Shown here piece after piece: positions 52,765 through 63,152 of a stretch of 64,000 nt of DNA; within the stretch, counting starts at the first letter, position 1, and the number at the start of each line of letters is the position of its first letter. The DNA is from Rosenbergiella gaditana (GTDB lineage Bacteria; Pseudomonadota; Gammaproteobacteria; Enterobacterales; Enterobacteriaceae): the NCBI RefSeq assembly GCF_018494065.1, contig NZ_JABBFR010000008.1:1-64000 (forward strand), written 5' to 3'. The notes under the pieces are model-generated. The model had not been told where the DNA came from, ran no database searches, and saw only the letters and a list, made by a program, of their open reading frames with translations. The position numbers and the translations under genes were made by a program.

Positions 52765-54017
52765 TCAAGGCAACGGACAGAAAACTGGTAGTAGGACTAG
52801 AGATTGGCACCGCTAAGGTTGCTGCCCTGGTAGGGGAAATTCTGCCCGATGGTATGGTCAATATTATTGGGGTTGGTAGCTGCCCTTCTCGTGGAATGGA
52901 TAAAGGTGGTGTTAATGATCTTGAGTCAGTTGTAAAATGCGTACAACGGGCAATTGACCAAGCAGAGTTGATGGCAGATTGCCAAATCTCATCTGTTTAC
53001 CTCTCGTTATCGGGCAAACATATTAGTTGCCAGAACGAAATCGGGATGGTTCCGATTTCGGAAGAGGAAGTAACCCAGGATGATGTAGAGAATGTGGTTC
53101 ATACGGCAAAGTCGGTACGGGTTCGAGACGAACATCGTATACTGCACGTTATCCCGCAAGAATATGCCATTGACTATCAAGAAGGGATTAAAAACCCTGT
53201 CGGCTTATCTGGGGTAAGGATGCATGCTAAAGTACATCTGATCACTTGCCATAACGATATGGCGAAAAATATTGTTAAAGCAGTCGAACGCTGTGGACTG
53301 AAAGTTGACCAACTGATTTTTGCGGGCCTAGCGTCAAGTTATGCGGTGCTTACCGAAGATGAACGTGAGCTTGGCGTCTGTGTCGTCGATATTGGCGGCG
53401 GCACCATGGATATGGCAGTCTATACTGGTGGTGCGTTACGTCACACTAAAGTGATACCTTATGCAGGTAACGTTGTGACCAGTGATATTGCCTATGCGTT
53501 TGGTACGCCCCCAACGGATGCTGAAGCGATTAAAGTTCGCCACGGTTGTGCTTTAGGGTCTATTGTAGGTAAAGACGAAAATGTTGAAGTACCGAGTGTG
53601 GGGGGAAGACCGCCTCGTAGCTTACAGCGCCAAACTTTAGCGGAAGTGATTGAACCGCGTTACACTGAATTACTGAATCTGGTCAATGACGAGATTCTTG
53701 AGCTACAAGAGCAATTACGTCAGCAAGGGGTTAAGCACCATTTAGCGGCGGGAATAGTTCTGACCGGAGGCGCTGCACAGATTGAAGGCTTGGCCGCGTG
53801 CGCGCAGCGAGTATTCCATACCCAAGTAAGAATTGGCCAACCGTTAAACATCACAGGTTTAACGGATTACGCGCAAGAGGCTTATTACTCTACGGTAGTG
53901 GGTCTCTTACATTATGGCAAAGAGTCCCATTTGGGGGACGAGGCAGAGTCATCAAAGCACTCACCTGTCAGTACTTGGTTCAAAAAATTTAACAGTTGGT
54001 TAAAAAAAGAGTTTTAA
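52761..54017 (+). CDS. ftsA: Cell division protein FtsA
   Basis: FtsA is the actin-fold protein that anchors FtsZ to the membrane. The 418-residue protein has the phosphate-1 loop [12 protein letters not shown] near residue 13, the 1C subdomain unique to FtsA, phosphate-2 [14 protein letters not shown] near 210, and the adenosine motif [11 protein letters not shown] near 335. It ends with the amphipathic membrane-targeting helix ([16 protein letters not shown]). Follows ftsQ by overlap. Confidence 0.97.
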   Translation: MIKATDRKLVVGLEIGTAKVAALVGEILPDGMVNIIGVGSCPSRGMDKGGVNDLESVVKCVQRAIDQAELMADCQISSVYLSLSGKHISCQNEIGMVPISEEEVTQDDVENVVHTAKSVRVRDEHRILHVIPQEYAIDYQEGIKNPVGLSGVRMHAKVHLITCHNDMAKNIVKAVERCGLKVDQLIFAGLASSYAVLTEDERELGVCVVDIGGGTMDMAVYTGGALRHTKVIPYAGNVVTSDIAYAFGTPPTDAEAIKVRHGCALGSIVGKDENVEVPSVGGRPPRSLQRQTLAEVIEPRYTELLNLVNDEILELQEQLRQQGVKHHLAAGIVLTGGAAQIEGLAACAQRVFHTQVRIGQPLNITGLTDYAQEAYYSTVVGLLHYGKESHLGDEAESSKHSPVSTWFKKFNSWLKKEF

Positions 54018-54089
54018 TTTTGATTAAAGAGGATCATCCTAAGCTTACTGAGTGATCCTCTGGCAACAGGCACATAACGGAGAGTAATC

Positions 54090-55244
54090 ATGTTTGAACC
54101 TATGGAATTAACCAACGATGCGGTGATTAAAGTCATCGGCGTCGGTGGTGGTGGTGGTAATGCTGTCGAACACATGGTACGTGAGCGTATTGAAGGTGTT
54201 GAGTTCTTCGCAGTGAACACAGATGCGCAAGCATTACGTAAAACAGCAGTCGGCCAAACAATCCAAATTGGTAATAACATTACTAAAGGATTAGGGGCGG
54301 GTGCTAACCCAGAAGTTGGACGTAATTCAGCAGAAGAAGACCGCGAAGCATTACGTGCAGCATTAGATGGCGCGGACATGGTGTTTATCGCAGCAGGTAT
54401 GGGCGGTGGTACCGGTACGGGTGCAGCACCTGTCGTTGCTGAAGTGGCTAAAGACCTCGGAATTTTAACCGTTGCTGTGGTCACTAAACCGTTTAACTTT
54501 GAAGGCAAAAAGCGTATGGCTTTTGCTGAACAAGGTATCGCTGAACTGTCTAAGCATGTTGACTCCTTAATCACTATTCCCAATGACAAGCTGCTTAAAG
54601 TATTGGGTCGTGGTATCTCTTTACTGGATGCTTTCGGCGCGGCGAATGACGTACTAAAAGGCGCAGTACAGGGTATTGCTGAGCTGATTACTCGCCCTGG
54701 TCTGATGAACGTCGACTTTGCTGACGTGCGTACTGTTATGTCCGAAATGGGCTATGCCATGATGGGTTCCGGTATTGCATGCGGTGAAGATCGTGCTGAA
54801 GAAGCCGCTGAAATGGCTATTTCGAGCCCACTGTTAGAAGATATCGATCTTTCTGGCGCACGTGGCGTGCTGGTTAACATCACTGCTGGTTTTGATCTAC
54901 GCCTTGACGAGTTCGAAACAGTTGGTAATACCATCCGTGCCTTTGCTTCAGATAACGCAACAGTGGTAATTGGTACTTCTCTTGACCCTGAAATGAACGA
55001 TGAGCTACGTGTGACCGTTGTTGCAACGGGTATTGGTATGGACAAACGTCCAGAAATCACTCTAGTTACTAACAAAAACAACTCACAACCTGTGGTCGAT
55101 CATCGTTACCAGCAACACGGTTTGACTCCGTTACCGCAAGAGAACAAACCTGCGGCGAAAGTGGTCAACGAGCCAAGTTCACAGCCGAATAAAGAGCCAG
55201 ATTATCTCGATATTCCTGCGTTCTTACGTAAGCAAGCAGATTAA
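54090..55244 (+). CDS. ftsZ: Cell division GTPase FtsZ
   Basis: FtsZ polymerises into the Z ring. The 384-residue protein has the tubulin signature GGGTGTG at residues 105-111, the T7 loop [11 protein letters not shown] near 207, and the C-terminal peptide [14 protein letters not shown] that binds FtsA and ZipA. The linker is of ordinary length. A strong RBS (GGAGAG) precedes the ATG. Confidence 0.98.
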   Translation: MFEPMELTNDAVIKVIGVGGGGGNAVEHMVRERIEGVEFFAVNTDAQALRKTAVGQTIQIGNNITKGLGAGANPEVGRNSAEEDREALRAALDGADMVFIAAGMGGGTGTGAAPVVAEVAKDLGILTVAVVTKPFNFEGKKRMAFAEQGIAELSKHVDSLITIPNDKLLKVLGRGISLLDAFGAANDVLKGAVQGIAELITRPGLMNVDFADVRTVMSEMGYAMMGSGIACGEDRAEEAAEMAISSPLLEDIDLSGARGVLVNITAGFDLRLDEFETVGNTIRAFASDNATVVIGTSLDPEMNDELRVTVVATGIGMDKRPEITLVTNKNNSQPVVDHRYQQHGLTPLPQENKPAAKVVNEPSSQPNKEPDYLDIPAFLRKQAD

Positions 55245-55347
55245 GATATTACTGAAAATTGGCGATAACCGCTTTTTGTGCTAAAGTCTACGTCCGTTTA
55301 TGGGGTATATTCCCGTTTGGAAATAGTAATTTTGCGAGATTGATACG

Positions 55348-56265
55348 ATGATCAAACAAAGGACATTAAAACGTATTGTTCAGGCCACTGGGGTCGGTTT
55401 ACATACCGGCAAGAAAGTGACGCTGAACCTGCGGCCTGCGCCAGCAAATACTGGGGTCATCTATCGCCGCACTGACCTGAATCCACCGGTTGATTTCCCG
55501 GCTGATGCCAAATTTGTGCGCGACACGATGCTCAGTACTTGCCTTATCAACGACCAAGGGATCCGTATCTCTACAGTCGAGCACCTTAACTCAGCTCTTG
55601 CTGGATTAGGGATTGATAACATCATTATTGAAGTCGATGCGCCTGAAATTCCTATTATGGATGGCAGTGCAGCACCTTTCGTTTACCTGTTATTAGATGC
55701 AGGTGTCGAGGAGCTGAATAGCGCGAAGAAATTCTTACGCGTTAAGCAAGCAGTGCGTGTCGAAGATGGCGATAAGTGGGCCGAAGTGAAGCCTTATAAT
55801 GGCTTCTCACTGGATTTCACTATCGACTTTAAGCATCCAGCGATTGACTCGAGTTCTCAGAACTATCGACTGAATTTTTCTACTGAAGCGTTTATCCGTC
55901 AGATCAGCCGCGCACGTACCTTCGGGTTCATGCGCGACATCGAACAACTACAGTCTCGTGGCCTGTGCCTGGGCGGAAGTCTTGACTGTGCGATCGGATT
56001 GGATGACTTTCGGGTCTTAAACGAAGAAGGTTTGCGTTTTGACGACGAGTTTGTCCGTCACAAAATGTTAGACGCGATCGGTGACTTGTTTATGTGTGGC
56101 CACAATATGGTGGGGGCGTTCTCTGCATACAAATCTGGTCACGGCCTAAACAATAAATTGCTACAAGCGGTTTTAGCCAATCAAGAAGCCTTTGAGTGGA
56201 CAACTTTTGAAAGTGAAGCTGAGATTCCGCAGGCGTTTAAACTGAAAAATTTCGTCCTCGCTTAA
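55348..56265 (+). CDS. lpxC: UDP-3-O-acyl-GlcNAc deacetylase LpxC
   Basis: LpxC catalyses the committed step of lipid A synthesis. The 305-residue protein carries His79 in [13 protein letters not shown] and a second zinc site [10 protein letters not shown] near residues 238-242, plus the catalytic glutamate in the STVEHL region and the [12 protein letters not shown] motif. The C-terminus ends FKLKNFVLA; such hydrophobic tails are recognised by FtsH for regulated degradation. It has its own upstream region after ftsZ. Confidence 0.98.
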   Translation: MIKQRTLKRIVQATGVGLHTGKKVTLNLRPAPANTGVIYRRTDLNPPVDFPADAKFVRDTMLSTCLINDQGIRISTVEHLNSALAGLGIDNIIIEVDAPEIPIMDGSAAPFVYLLLDAGVEELNSAKKFLRVKQAVRVEDGDKWAEVKPYNGFSLDFTIDFKHPAIDSSSQNYRLNFSTEAFIRQISRARTFGFMRDIEQLQSRGLCLGGSLDCAIGLDDFRVLNEEGLRFDDEFVRHKMLDAIGDLFMCGHNMVGAFSAYKSGHGLNNKLLQAVLANQEAFEWTTFESEAEIPQAFKLKNFVLA

Positions 56266-56272
56266 TATAATT

Positions 56273-56292
56273 ATTACGGTCAACACCGTAAT
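56273..56292. repeat. Perfect palindromic hairpin after lpxC
   Basis: ATTACGGT and ACCGTAAT flank CAAC. It directly precedes the lpxC terminator, giving two hairpins in tandem. Confidence 0.5.
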
Positions 56293-56297
56293 ACCAG

Positions 56298-56342
56298 ACG
56301 GGCCATGCTGATTACTCTCCGTTCAGCAGGCCCGTTTTTTTT
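56298..56342 (+). terminator. lpxC terminator
   Basis: ACGGGCC-A-TGCTG pairs with CAGCA-GGCCCGT around a 13-base loop and runs into eight T's. Confidence 0.85.
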
Positions 56343-56517
56343 GTATGAAATCTACTCGGTTGGCGGCTTTTTCGGTTACTCGACGTAATCATTAGTGTGG
56401 CATGGGTGGATTGATGCTACTATCAACGTTATTGTGTAGGCAGGACAATCAGGAAAAGACTTCACCTATCCTTTATAACGATAATAGAAGCTATTTTTCA
56501 ATATTAACGGATGAATT

Positions 56518-57021
56518 GTGATTGGTTTGATTTCGCGCTGGGGACAACTGGGTAGACGCTATCTATGGCCGCATCTCTTATTAGGGATAGTCGCGGCAGG
56601 ACTTGGACTGCCTTTTACCAACGGCTTGCTAACCAACACCAATGATTCAGCCTTATCCAACAAGCTCTCCGTTTCCCCGCAAGCACGTATTTATCATATT
56701 ATACGTTTACACGAACGTGTATTACGCCCTACCTACGTACAAAATTTCTGGCATCAGCAAACTCTGCGTGCTGTCATTCGACACCTCTCTTTTTCATTGC
56801 CGAGAACTCAGCGTAGCGAGCCTGCTTATTCACAGCTTACCGTTAAAAGCTTAGTTGCTCTTTATTCATTCATCACATTATTGACGTCGGCCGCGGCATT
56901 TAAAGCCAGCCGTCTTATTCGCGAGCGTCTAGCGACTGGAATACCTATTGTTTTTTCTGCTGGCCATTGGGTAGCACAAGTACAAGGGATACGAGCCGGG
57001 CCTCTTCACGATAAAAATTAA
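56518..57021 (+). CDS. secM: SecA translation regulator SecM
   Basis: SecM monitors export: its C-terminal arrest peptide stalls the ribosome and exposes the secA start. The 167-residue protein (GTG start) opens like E. coli SecM (ISRWGQLGRRYLWPHLLLG) with an export signal near residues 12-38. The arrest sequence near the C-terminus reads FSAGHWVAQVQGIRAGP, keeping Phe, Trp, Gly-Ile-Arg-Ala-Gly-Pro at the known spacing but with Val where E. coli has Ile next to Trp. Five extra residues follow the arrest proline. The middle is poorly conserved, as usual. It lies 55 bases before secA. Confidence 0.92.
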   Translation: MIGLISRWGQLGRRYLWPHLLLGIVAAGLGLPFTNGLLTNTNDSALSNKLSVSPQARIYHIIRLHERVLRPTYVQNFWHQQTLRAVIRHLSFSLPRTQRSEPAYSQLTVKSLVALYSFITLLTSAAAFKASRLIRERLATGIPIVFSAGHWVAQVQGIRAGPLHDKN

Positions 57022-57076
57022 AAAATTATTCAGTCACAACTCGTGAAATTGTTGTCAATATAGAGAATTTATAATC

Positions 57077-59782
57077 ATGGTAATGAAGTTATTAACAAAA
57101 ATTTTTGGTAGCAGTAATGACCGCACCTTACGTCGTATGCGTAAAGTCGTTGATGTTATTAATAAGATGGAGCCGGATTACGTCGCCCTCAGTGACGAGC
57201 AATTGAAGGCAAAAACCGGCGAGTTTCGTCAGCGTCTGGAAAAGGGTGAAAGCCTTGAAAGCCTAATTCCAGAAGCCTTTGCAACCGTTCGTGAAGCCAG
57301 TAAACGCGTTTTCAATATGCGTCACTTCGATGTGCAATTATTGGGCGGCATGGTATTGAATGAGCGTTGTATTGCAGAAATGCGTACCGGTGAAGGTAAA
57401 ACCTTAACGGCAACGCTTCCGGCTTATCTCAATGCATTAAGTGGTAAGGGTGTTCATGTTGTAACAGTGAATGACTACCTTGCGCAACGTGATGCTGAGA
57501 ATAACCGCCCTTTATTTGAGTTTTTAGGTCTGTCTATTGGTATCAACTTACCAGGCATGCAAGCGCCTGCTAAACGTGAAGCCTATGCTGCAGATATCAC
57601 TTACGGCACCAATAATGAATATGGTTTCGATTACCTGCGCGACAACATGGCATTCAGCCCAGAAGAGCGTGTGCAGCGTAAACTCCACTATGCTTTAGTC
57701 GATGAAGTCGACTCCATCTTGATTGACGAAGCGCGTACACCATTAATCATTTCGGGGCCAGCGGAAGACAGTTCTGAACTGTATATTCAAGTCAATAAAA
57801 TCATCCCGCATTTAGTTCGCCAAGATAAAGAAGACTCCGATACCTTCCAAGGTGAAGGTGACTTCTCTGTGGATGAAAAAGCGCGTCAGGTACATTTAAC
57901 CGAACGCGGCTTAGTAAAAATTGAGCAGTTACTTGTGGCACAGAACATCATGGAAGAAGGTGAGTCACTTTACTCACCGACTAATATTATGCTGATGCAC
58001 CATGTGACGGCAGCGCTTCGTGCGCATGCGCTCTTTACTCGCGATGTCGATTACATCGTGAAAGACGGCGAAGTGATCATCGTTGATGAGCATACCGGTC
58101 GTACCATGCAAGGCCGTCGCTGGTCTGAGGGGCTACACCAGGCCGTTGAAGCGAAAGAAGGCGTTGAAATCCAGAATGAGAACCAAACACTGGCTTCCAT
58201 CACTTTCCAAAACTACTTCCGTATTTACGAAAAACTCGCAGGGATGACCGGTACTGCAGATACCGAAGCGTTTGAATTCAGCAGTATTTATAAGCTGGAT
58301 ACTATTGTCGTCCCCACTAACCGCCCAATGGTGCGTAAAGACAACGCTGACTTGGTCTATATGACTGAGAAAGAAAAAATTGATGCAATTATTGAAGATA
58401 TCAAAGACTGTACTTCTCGCGGACAGCCAGTATTGGTCGGTACCATCTCGATTGAGAAATCAGAAGTTGTTGCGGATGCTTTAGCGCGGGCGGGAATCAA
58501 GCATAGCGTATTGAATGCTAAATTCCACTCAAGTGAAGCCGATATCATTGCACAAGCAGGACAGCCTGGCGCGGTAACTATCGCGACCAACATGGCGGGT
58601 CGGGGTACTGATATTATGTTAGGCGGAAGTTGGCACGTAGAAGTTGAAGCCTTAACGGATCCAACCGAAGCGGATATTGCGGCGATTAAAGAAGCATGGC
58701 AAGTGCGTCACGATGCGGTGCTTGAAGCAGGTGGTCTACATATTATTGGTACTGAGCGTCATGAATCTCGCCGTATTGATAACCAGCTTCGCGGTCGTGC
58801 AGGACGTCAGGGTGATAAAGGGTCTTCGCGTTTTTATCTTTCAATGGAAGATGCGCTGATGCGTATTTTTGCCTCTGACCGTGTTTCAGGCATGATGCGT
58901 AAGTTGGGGATGAAGCCAGGTGAAGCCATCGAGCACCCATGGGTCACTAAGGCAATTGCTAATGCTCAACGTAAAGTAGAAAGCCGTAACTTCGATATCC
59001 GTAAGCAATTACTGGAATACGATGATGTGGCGAATGATCAACGTAAAGCTATCTACTCGCAGCGAAATGAACTGCTGGACGTTTCTGATGTGAGTGAAAC
59101 GATCAACAGTATTCGTGAAGATGTATTGAGCTCAACGATTAGTCAGTTTATTCCACCACAATCGCTCGAAGAGATGTGGGATGTGCCTGGCTTAGAAGAG
59201 CGCCTTCGTACTGATTTCGAGCTCCATCTCCCACTTACCGAATGGTTAGATAAAGAGCCAGAGTTACACGAAGAAGTTTTACGTGAGCGTATTCTACAGA
59301 ACTCTCTGCAACAGTATGCCGATAAAGAAGCTGCAGTAGGTGTGGACACCATGCGTAGCTTTGAAAAGGGGATAATGTTACAGACGCTGGATACACTGTG
59401 GAAAGAGCACCTTGCAGCGATGGACTACCTACGTCAAGGTATCCATTTACGCGGTTACGCACAGAAAGATCCTAAGCAAGAGTATAAGCGTGAATCCTTC
59501 GCAATGTTCGCAAGTATGCTTGAAGGGCTGAAATATGAAGTTGTCAGCACCTTAAGTAAAGTCCAAGTTCGTATGCCTGAAGAGGTTGAGGCCATGGAGC
59601 AGCAGTTCCGTGACGAAGCTGAGCGTTTAGCAGAACAGCAACAGCTTAGCCACGTCGACGACGAAACTGCGGCAGCCAATGAAATGGCTAACCAAGCAGC
59701 GGAGCGTAAAGTTGGTCGTAACGATTTATGCCCATGTGGTTCGGGTAAAAAATATAAACAATGTCATGGACGTTTAGCTTAA
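57077..59782 (+). CDS. secA: Preprotein translocase ATPase SecA
   Basis: SecA is the motor that drives preproteins through SecYEG. The 901-residue protein starts [13 protein letters not shown] and contains NBD1 with Walker [14 protein letters not shown] near residue 103, the DEAD-type [12 protein letters not shown] near 209, the preprotein-crosslinking domain, NBD2 with NMAGRGTDI near 506 and RGRAGRQGD near 573, and the C-terminal zinc/SecB-binding motif [14 protein letters not shown]. Its translation should be coupled to secM stalling. A terminator follows. Confidence 0.98.
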   Translation: MVMKLLTKIFGSSNDRTLRRMRKVVDVINKMEPDYVALSDEQLKAKTGEFRQRLEKGESLESLIPEAFATVREASKRVFNMRHFDVQLLGGMVLNERCIAEMRTGEGKTLTATLPAYLNALSGKGVHVVTVNDYLAQRDAENNRPLFEFLGLSIGINLPGMQAPAKREAYAADITYGTNNEYGFDYLRDNMAFSPEERVQRKLHYALVDEVDSILIDEARTPLIISGPAEDSSELYIQVNKIIPHLVRQDKEDSDTFQGEGDFSVDEKARQVHLTERGLVKIEQLLVAQNIMEEGESLYSPTNIMLMHHVTAALRAHALFTRDVDYIVKDGEVIIVDEHTGRTMQGRRWSEGLHQAVEAKEGVEIQNENQTLASITFQNYFRIYEKLAGMTGTADTEAFEFSSIYKLDTIVVPTNRPMVRKDNADLVYMTEKEKIDAIIEDIKDCTSRGQPVLVGTISIEKSEVVADALARAGIKHSVLNAKFHSSEADIIAQAGQPGAVTIATNMAGRGTDIMLGGSWHVEVEALTDPTEADIAAIKEAWQVRHDAVLEAGGLHIIGTERHESRRIDNQLRGRAGRQGDKGSSRFYLSMEDALMRIFASDRVSGMMRKLGMKPGEAIEHPWVTKAIANAQRKVESRNFDIRKQLLEYDDVANDQRKAIYSQRNELLDVSDVSETINSIREDVLSSTISQFIPPQSLEEMWDVPGLEERLRTDFELHLPLTEWLDKEPELHEEVLRERILQNSLQQYADKEAAVGVDTMRSFEKGIMLQTLDTLWKEHLAAMDYLRQGIHLRGYAQKDPKQEYKRESFAMFASMLEGLKYEVVSTLSKVQVRMPEEVEAMEQQFRDEAERLAEQQQLSHVDDETAAANEMANQAAERKVGRNDLCPCGSGKKYKQCHGRLA

Positions 59783-59809
59783 TTCGTTCTGGTAAGTAGC
59801 TGATATCAG

Positions 59810-59838
59810 AAAAGGTCCATGGAAACATGGGCCTTTTT
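59810..59838 (+). terminator. secA terminator
   Basis: AAAAGGTCCATG pairs with CATGGGCCTTTT around a GAAA tetraloop and ends in T's. Confidence 0.85.
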
Positions 59839-59860
59839 ACTGTCTAGTGGGGCGTAAATA

Positions 59861-60256
59861 ATGAAAAATCTACAGGTTGCAGTCGGGATCATTCGTAACA
59901 CTAAGAAAGAAATTTTTCTTACTCAACGAGCCTCGACCTCACACATGGCCAACAAGTGGGAGTTTCCAGGCGGTAAGATCGAAGCGGGTGAAACGGCGTT
60001 AGAAGGGTTAATCCGCGAACTGATGGAAGAAACGGGGATCACTGTTACCGAGGCTCAGCCTATTGGTACAGCAAGCCATACTTATCAGGAGGTTAGCGTT
60101 ACACTCTATTTTTACCTAGTTGAGCAGTGGGCGGGAGAGCCTTGGGGTAAAGAAGGTCAGCCTCAACGCTGGATAGCCCAAACAGACTTAAAAGCTGATG
60201 AGTTTCCGCCAGCGAATATTGAGATGGTCAAACGACTAGTGAAAGGCGAGCTGTAG
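59861..60256 (+). CDS. mutT: 8-oxo-dGTP diphosphatase MutT
   Basis: MutT cleanses oxidised guanine nucleotides. The 131-residue Nudix protein contains the box GGKIEAGETALEGLIRELMEETGI near residues 37-59 with all key Glu/Arg residues, and begins MKNLQVAVGIIRNT as in E. coli. It sits directly downstream of secA and converges on yacG, the conserved arrangement. Confidence 0.96.
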   Translation: MKNLQVAVGIIRNTKKEIFLTQRASTSHMANKWEFPGGKIEAGETALEGLIRELMEETGITVTEAQPIGTASHTYQEVSVTLYFYLVEQWAGEPWGKEGQPQRWIAQTDLKADEFPPANIEMVKRLVKGEL

Positions 60257-60273
60257 TCGCCAGTCTTTAGGTT

Positions 60274-60474
60274 TTACTCTGGGTCTTTCTCACTCCATGA
60301 CTCATGGTCGAAATGCGTAGGCTGACCTGGAATAGATTTCTCTTCCGCCGCCCATTCACCAAGATCAATCATTTGGCAGCGCTTAGAGCAGAATGGGCGC
60401 CAAGTACTTAACTCATCCCAGATCACCTCTTTTTGGCACTGAGGACAATTAACGGTGGTGGGTTCGGATTGCAT
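60274..60474 (-). CDS. yacG: DNA gyrase inhibitor YacG
   Basis: YacG is a small zinc protein that binds GyrB and inhibits gyrase. The 66-residue protein has the four zinc cysteines in [10 protein letters not shown] and [14 protein letters not shown], then the [10 protein letters not shown] tail. The start at [11 protein letters not shown] is chosen because it matches the usual length; an upstream start would overlap zapD. It follows zapD in the coaE-zapD-yacG unit. Confidence 0.94.
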   Translation of the reverse strand: MQSEPTTVNCPQCQKEVIWDELSTWRPFCSKRCQMIDLGEWAAEEKSIPGQPTHFDHESWSEKDPE

Positions 60475-60482
60475 AAGGCCTC

Positions 60483-61226
60483 TTAGCAGCAAGCGAGTTG
60501 GAATAACAAAATTTCAGGGACTCTATCATCGTTTTCTAAAGGAAAAAAGCGAATTGAAAAACGAGCTTTATGTCCGGAAACTTGCGGGTAAATCTCATCA
60601 TCGCTATTCAACGTGATACGGATGAGATCTTTATCTTCCGCCGAGTGTTGGTAAAAACCTTGATGGGCCTGCACTTCATTAAATCGCCCACTCTGTCTAA
60701 TCAAATGCAGGATAGCCTGTAAGCTAAGATGAAGTGCCTCTAGACCCGAATACCATTGATTGAGTTGTGCTTGGCGCTTTTCTAACGGTAGATGTAGCCA
60801 GAGGTGTAGTGTCGGCGTATCGAAATTACAATAGCCGCCGGGAATCGAGAGTCGCTGACGTAATTGACCAATAAAACGATCTTCTTTGAAAGTCGTACCA
60901 AATTTGGGGGCAACATTTACTTTGTGGCTATGTGTGCTTAACTCGCTAATTAATTGGTTGACGGCTTGAACGTCGATATCCGGTACTGTCAGCCACTGGT
61001 GTAGTTTTCCCTGCTGTTTTTCTAACTCCTTAAGGAGGTCCGCACGTAATTCGCTACGCTCAAAAATATCGAGTAACTCTGTCAAGGTGCGCAAAAAGAG
61101 TAAGCAAGCTTCTGGCGAGCTGCCATTGTTCGAGGCAGCAAGTTGTTGCAGTAGGTGTTCGACGCGTAACCAACTACGCATTTTCTCATTGAGCGGATAC
61201 TCGAAGGTGATCGGTGACTGCGTCAT
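60483..61226 (-). CDS. zapD: Cell division protein ZapD
   Basis: ZapD cross-links FtsZ filaments in the Z ring. The 247-residue cytosolic protein starts with [21 protein letters not shown] and has the alpha-helical N-terminal domain plus a C-terminal beta domain with [17 protein letters not shown] and [13 protein letters not shown], all family landmarks. It overlaps coaE by four bases and is followed by yacG. Confidence 0.96.
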   Translation of the reverse strand: MTQSPITFEYPLNEKMRSWLRVEHLLQQLAASNNGSSPEACLLFLRTLTELLDIFERSELRADLLKELEKQQGKLHQWLTVPDIDVQAVNQLISELSTHSHKVNVAPKFGTTFKEDRFIGQLRQRLSIPGGYCNFDTPTLHLWLHLPLEKRQAQLNQWYSGLEALHLSLQAILHLIRQSGRFNEVQAHQGFYQHSAEDKDLIRITLNSDDEIYPQVSGHKARFSIRFFPLENDDRVPEILLFQLACC

Positions 61227-61840
61227 AGTTTGCGACCCTTATATTCTGATGCGAATTGATTGTAGGTCAAAATAAGCTGAGAGACTCTCTCGGCTAAAGC
61301 GCTTTTAGATAAATTATTATCAATAATATCATCAGCGATGGCTAATCTTTGTTGCCGTGTCGCCTGAGATTGAATGATAGCCAAGGCTTGCGAACGTGAG
61401 ATCCTATCGCGCTCACAGACTCGCTCAATTTGCCGTTCTTCTTCGCTATCTACCACAATAACGCGTTGGGCAAGGTGTTGAAGCTGATTTTCCACTAAAA
61501 GTGGTACCACCCAGAGGCACCATTCAGCGGAGCATTGCGCAAATTTTTGTTGAGTTCTTTGCTGGATAAGTGGATGCAATAGGTTGTTTAACCATTGTTT
61601 ATGTCTTGGATCGGAGAAAATAATGTTACGCAGTTGCTTACGATCAAGCTGACCGTTTTCTAGCAGGATCTTATGACCAAAATAGTCAGCCATCGTGACT
61701 AATGCGGGTTGGCCAGGCTCAACGACTTCACGAGCGATGAGATCTGCATCGATTATATCGATCTGCCTTGCCGCAAACAGATCGGCGACAGTTGATTTAC
61801 CACTCGCAATGCCACCTGTAAGCGCCACAATATATGTCAT
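61223..61840 (-). CDS. coaE: Dephospho-CoA kinase CoaE
   Basis: CoaE phosphorylates dephospho-CoA, the last step of CoA synthesis. From the start MTYIVALTGGIASGKSTVAD the protein is 205 residues, with the P-loop at residues 8-15, DADLIAREVVEPG near 33, LHPLIQQRTQ near 92 and the VVPLLVEN motif near 110. An upstream ATG at 61876 is less likely by alignment. The terminal region ends DNNLSKSALAERVSQLI. Confidence 0.95.
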   Translation of the reverse strand: MTYIVALTGGIASGKSTVADLFAARQIDIIDADLIAREVVEPGQPALVTMADYFGHKILLENGQLDRKQLRNIIFSDPRHKQWLNNLLHPLIQQRTQQKFAQCSAEWCLWVVPLLVENQLQHLAQRVIVVDSEEERQIERVCERDRISRSQALAIIQSQATRQQRLAIADDIIDNNLSKSALAERVSQLILTYNQFASEYKGRKL

Positions 61841-61952
61841 GTTTATTGTCCCAACGTCAATCTTTAGTGCGGCCATCGAGCACTTTTCTCAGTTATTGGG
61901 ATAAGTATGAAGGGGATAGGCGAGGGTGTAAACCTTGTGAGTTGAGGAAGAA

Positions 61953-63152
61953 TTACCCTAAGGCTTCTCCTAAGTAGAATATAGGTAAATACATCGCTAT
62001 TACGACAGTTCCAACGACTCCTCCACTGATAGCGAGCATGATAGGTTCAATGCGTTGTGTGAGACGTCGGCTAAGTGCGGATGCTTGATGTGAATACCAA
62101 GTGGCTAATTGGGAAAATGCTTTGTCGAGTTGCCCTGTCTCTTCAGCTGAACGAATAAGGAGTAGTGATAATGAGGGATATTCATCGTAATGTGCCATGG
62201 CTTGAGAAAGTTTCTCCCCCGTATGAAGACGTTGGTAAACCTCCTCGATACATTTTTTCCATAATGGGGAGGTAAATATCCCCGCAACGAGATGTAACCC
62301 ATTAAGGAGAGTGAGCCCCGATTGTTGTGTGCTGGATAGGGTGGAAAAGAGCAATGAGAGGTACCTGCTCTGCCACACTTCACCTAGCAGCGGTATATTG
62401 AGTAAAAGTCGATGACGAGCCAGTTTCCAGTTTGGATATCGGCGATCACAGTAGTGGAAAATTGGCAGAATAAGGGCGGCGATTATTAAGCATAGAGGTA
62501 GTGAGGCATTTAAATAATGAGAGGCTTGTATCAATAGTTGTGTAAGGGTTGGCAGGGGTGTATTCAGTGATTGGTACATCAGTGCAAATTCTGGAAGAAC
62601 AAAAACAAGGAGTCCACTGGTCGTGAGGACCAGAAATAAAAGAGTGATAGAAGGGTAGCGTAGTGCAGCAATAAGTTCCTCTCTCATGGCCTGTCGCTGC
62701 TGCAATAGATTAACGACCTGTAAGCAACTATTAGGAAGGTGACCCGTAAACTCTCCGGCACTAATCAGAGCCGATATTGTAGGCGGAAAAATTTGAGGCC
62801 ACTGACTGAGTGCTGTCGATAGCTTTTCTCCAGCCGTAATTTTTTTTATTAATAGTTCGATAACGACTCGCCAAGGCAGTGAAGACTGGTTACTCATTAA
62901 TAATTCCAGGCTCACTGTTAACGTTAACCCTGCATTAAGCATAGATTCCAGTTGTTGAAAAAAAATGATAAGCGTTTTCAGCTGCCAAGTTTTCATCAAG
63001 CGATGGTGTTTCACTTTGAAATGGTAAGGGACGATACCTTCCGCCATCAATTGCTGTTCACCCTCCTGTCGGTGAGTGCAGAGTTGATAACCCGTACAAC
63101 TTTCCCCGTTGAGAGATATTCCCTGCCAAAAATAGAGATTAAGCTGCTTCAT
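61953..63152 (-). CDS. hofC: Type IV pilin assembly membrane protein HofC (PilC-like)
   Basis: HofC is the inner-membrane platform protein of the hof/type IV pilus-like system. The 399-residue protein has two T2SSF domains: the first with FFQQLESMLNAGLTLTVSLELL near residue 68, the second with LLFSTLSSTQQSGLTLLNGL near 270, and three to four hydrophobic spans including LLFLVLTTSGLLVFVLPEF and the C-terminal PIMLAISGGVVGTVVIAMYLPIF. It overlaps hofB by 14 bases. In enterobacteria this system is associated with DNA uptake and is often silent. Confidence 0.92.
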   Translation of the reverse strand: MKQLNLYFWQGISLNGESCTGYQLCTHRQEGEQQLMAEGIVPYHFKVKHHRLMKTWQLKTLIIFFQQLESMLNAGLTLTVSLELLMSNQSSLPWRVVIELLIKKITAGEKLSTALSQWPQIFPPTISALISAGEFTGHLPNSCLQVVNLLQQRQAMREELIAALRYPSITLLFLVLTTSGLLVFVLPEFALMYQSLNTPLPTLTQLLIQASHYLNASLPLCLIIAALILPIFHYCDRRYPNWKLARHRLLLNIPLLGEVWQSRYLSLLFSTLSSTQQSGLTLLNGLHLVAGIFTSPLWKKCIEEVYQRLHTGEKLSQAMAHYDEYPSLSLLLIRSAEETGQLDKAFSQLATWYSHQASALSRRLTQRIEPIMLAISGGVVGTVVIAMYLPIFYLGEALG

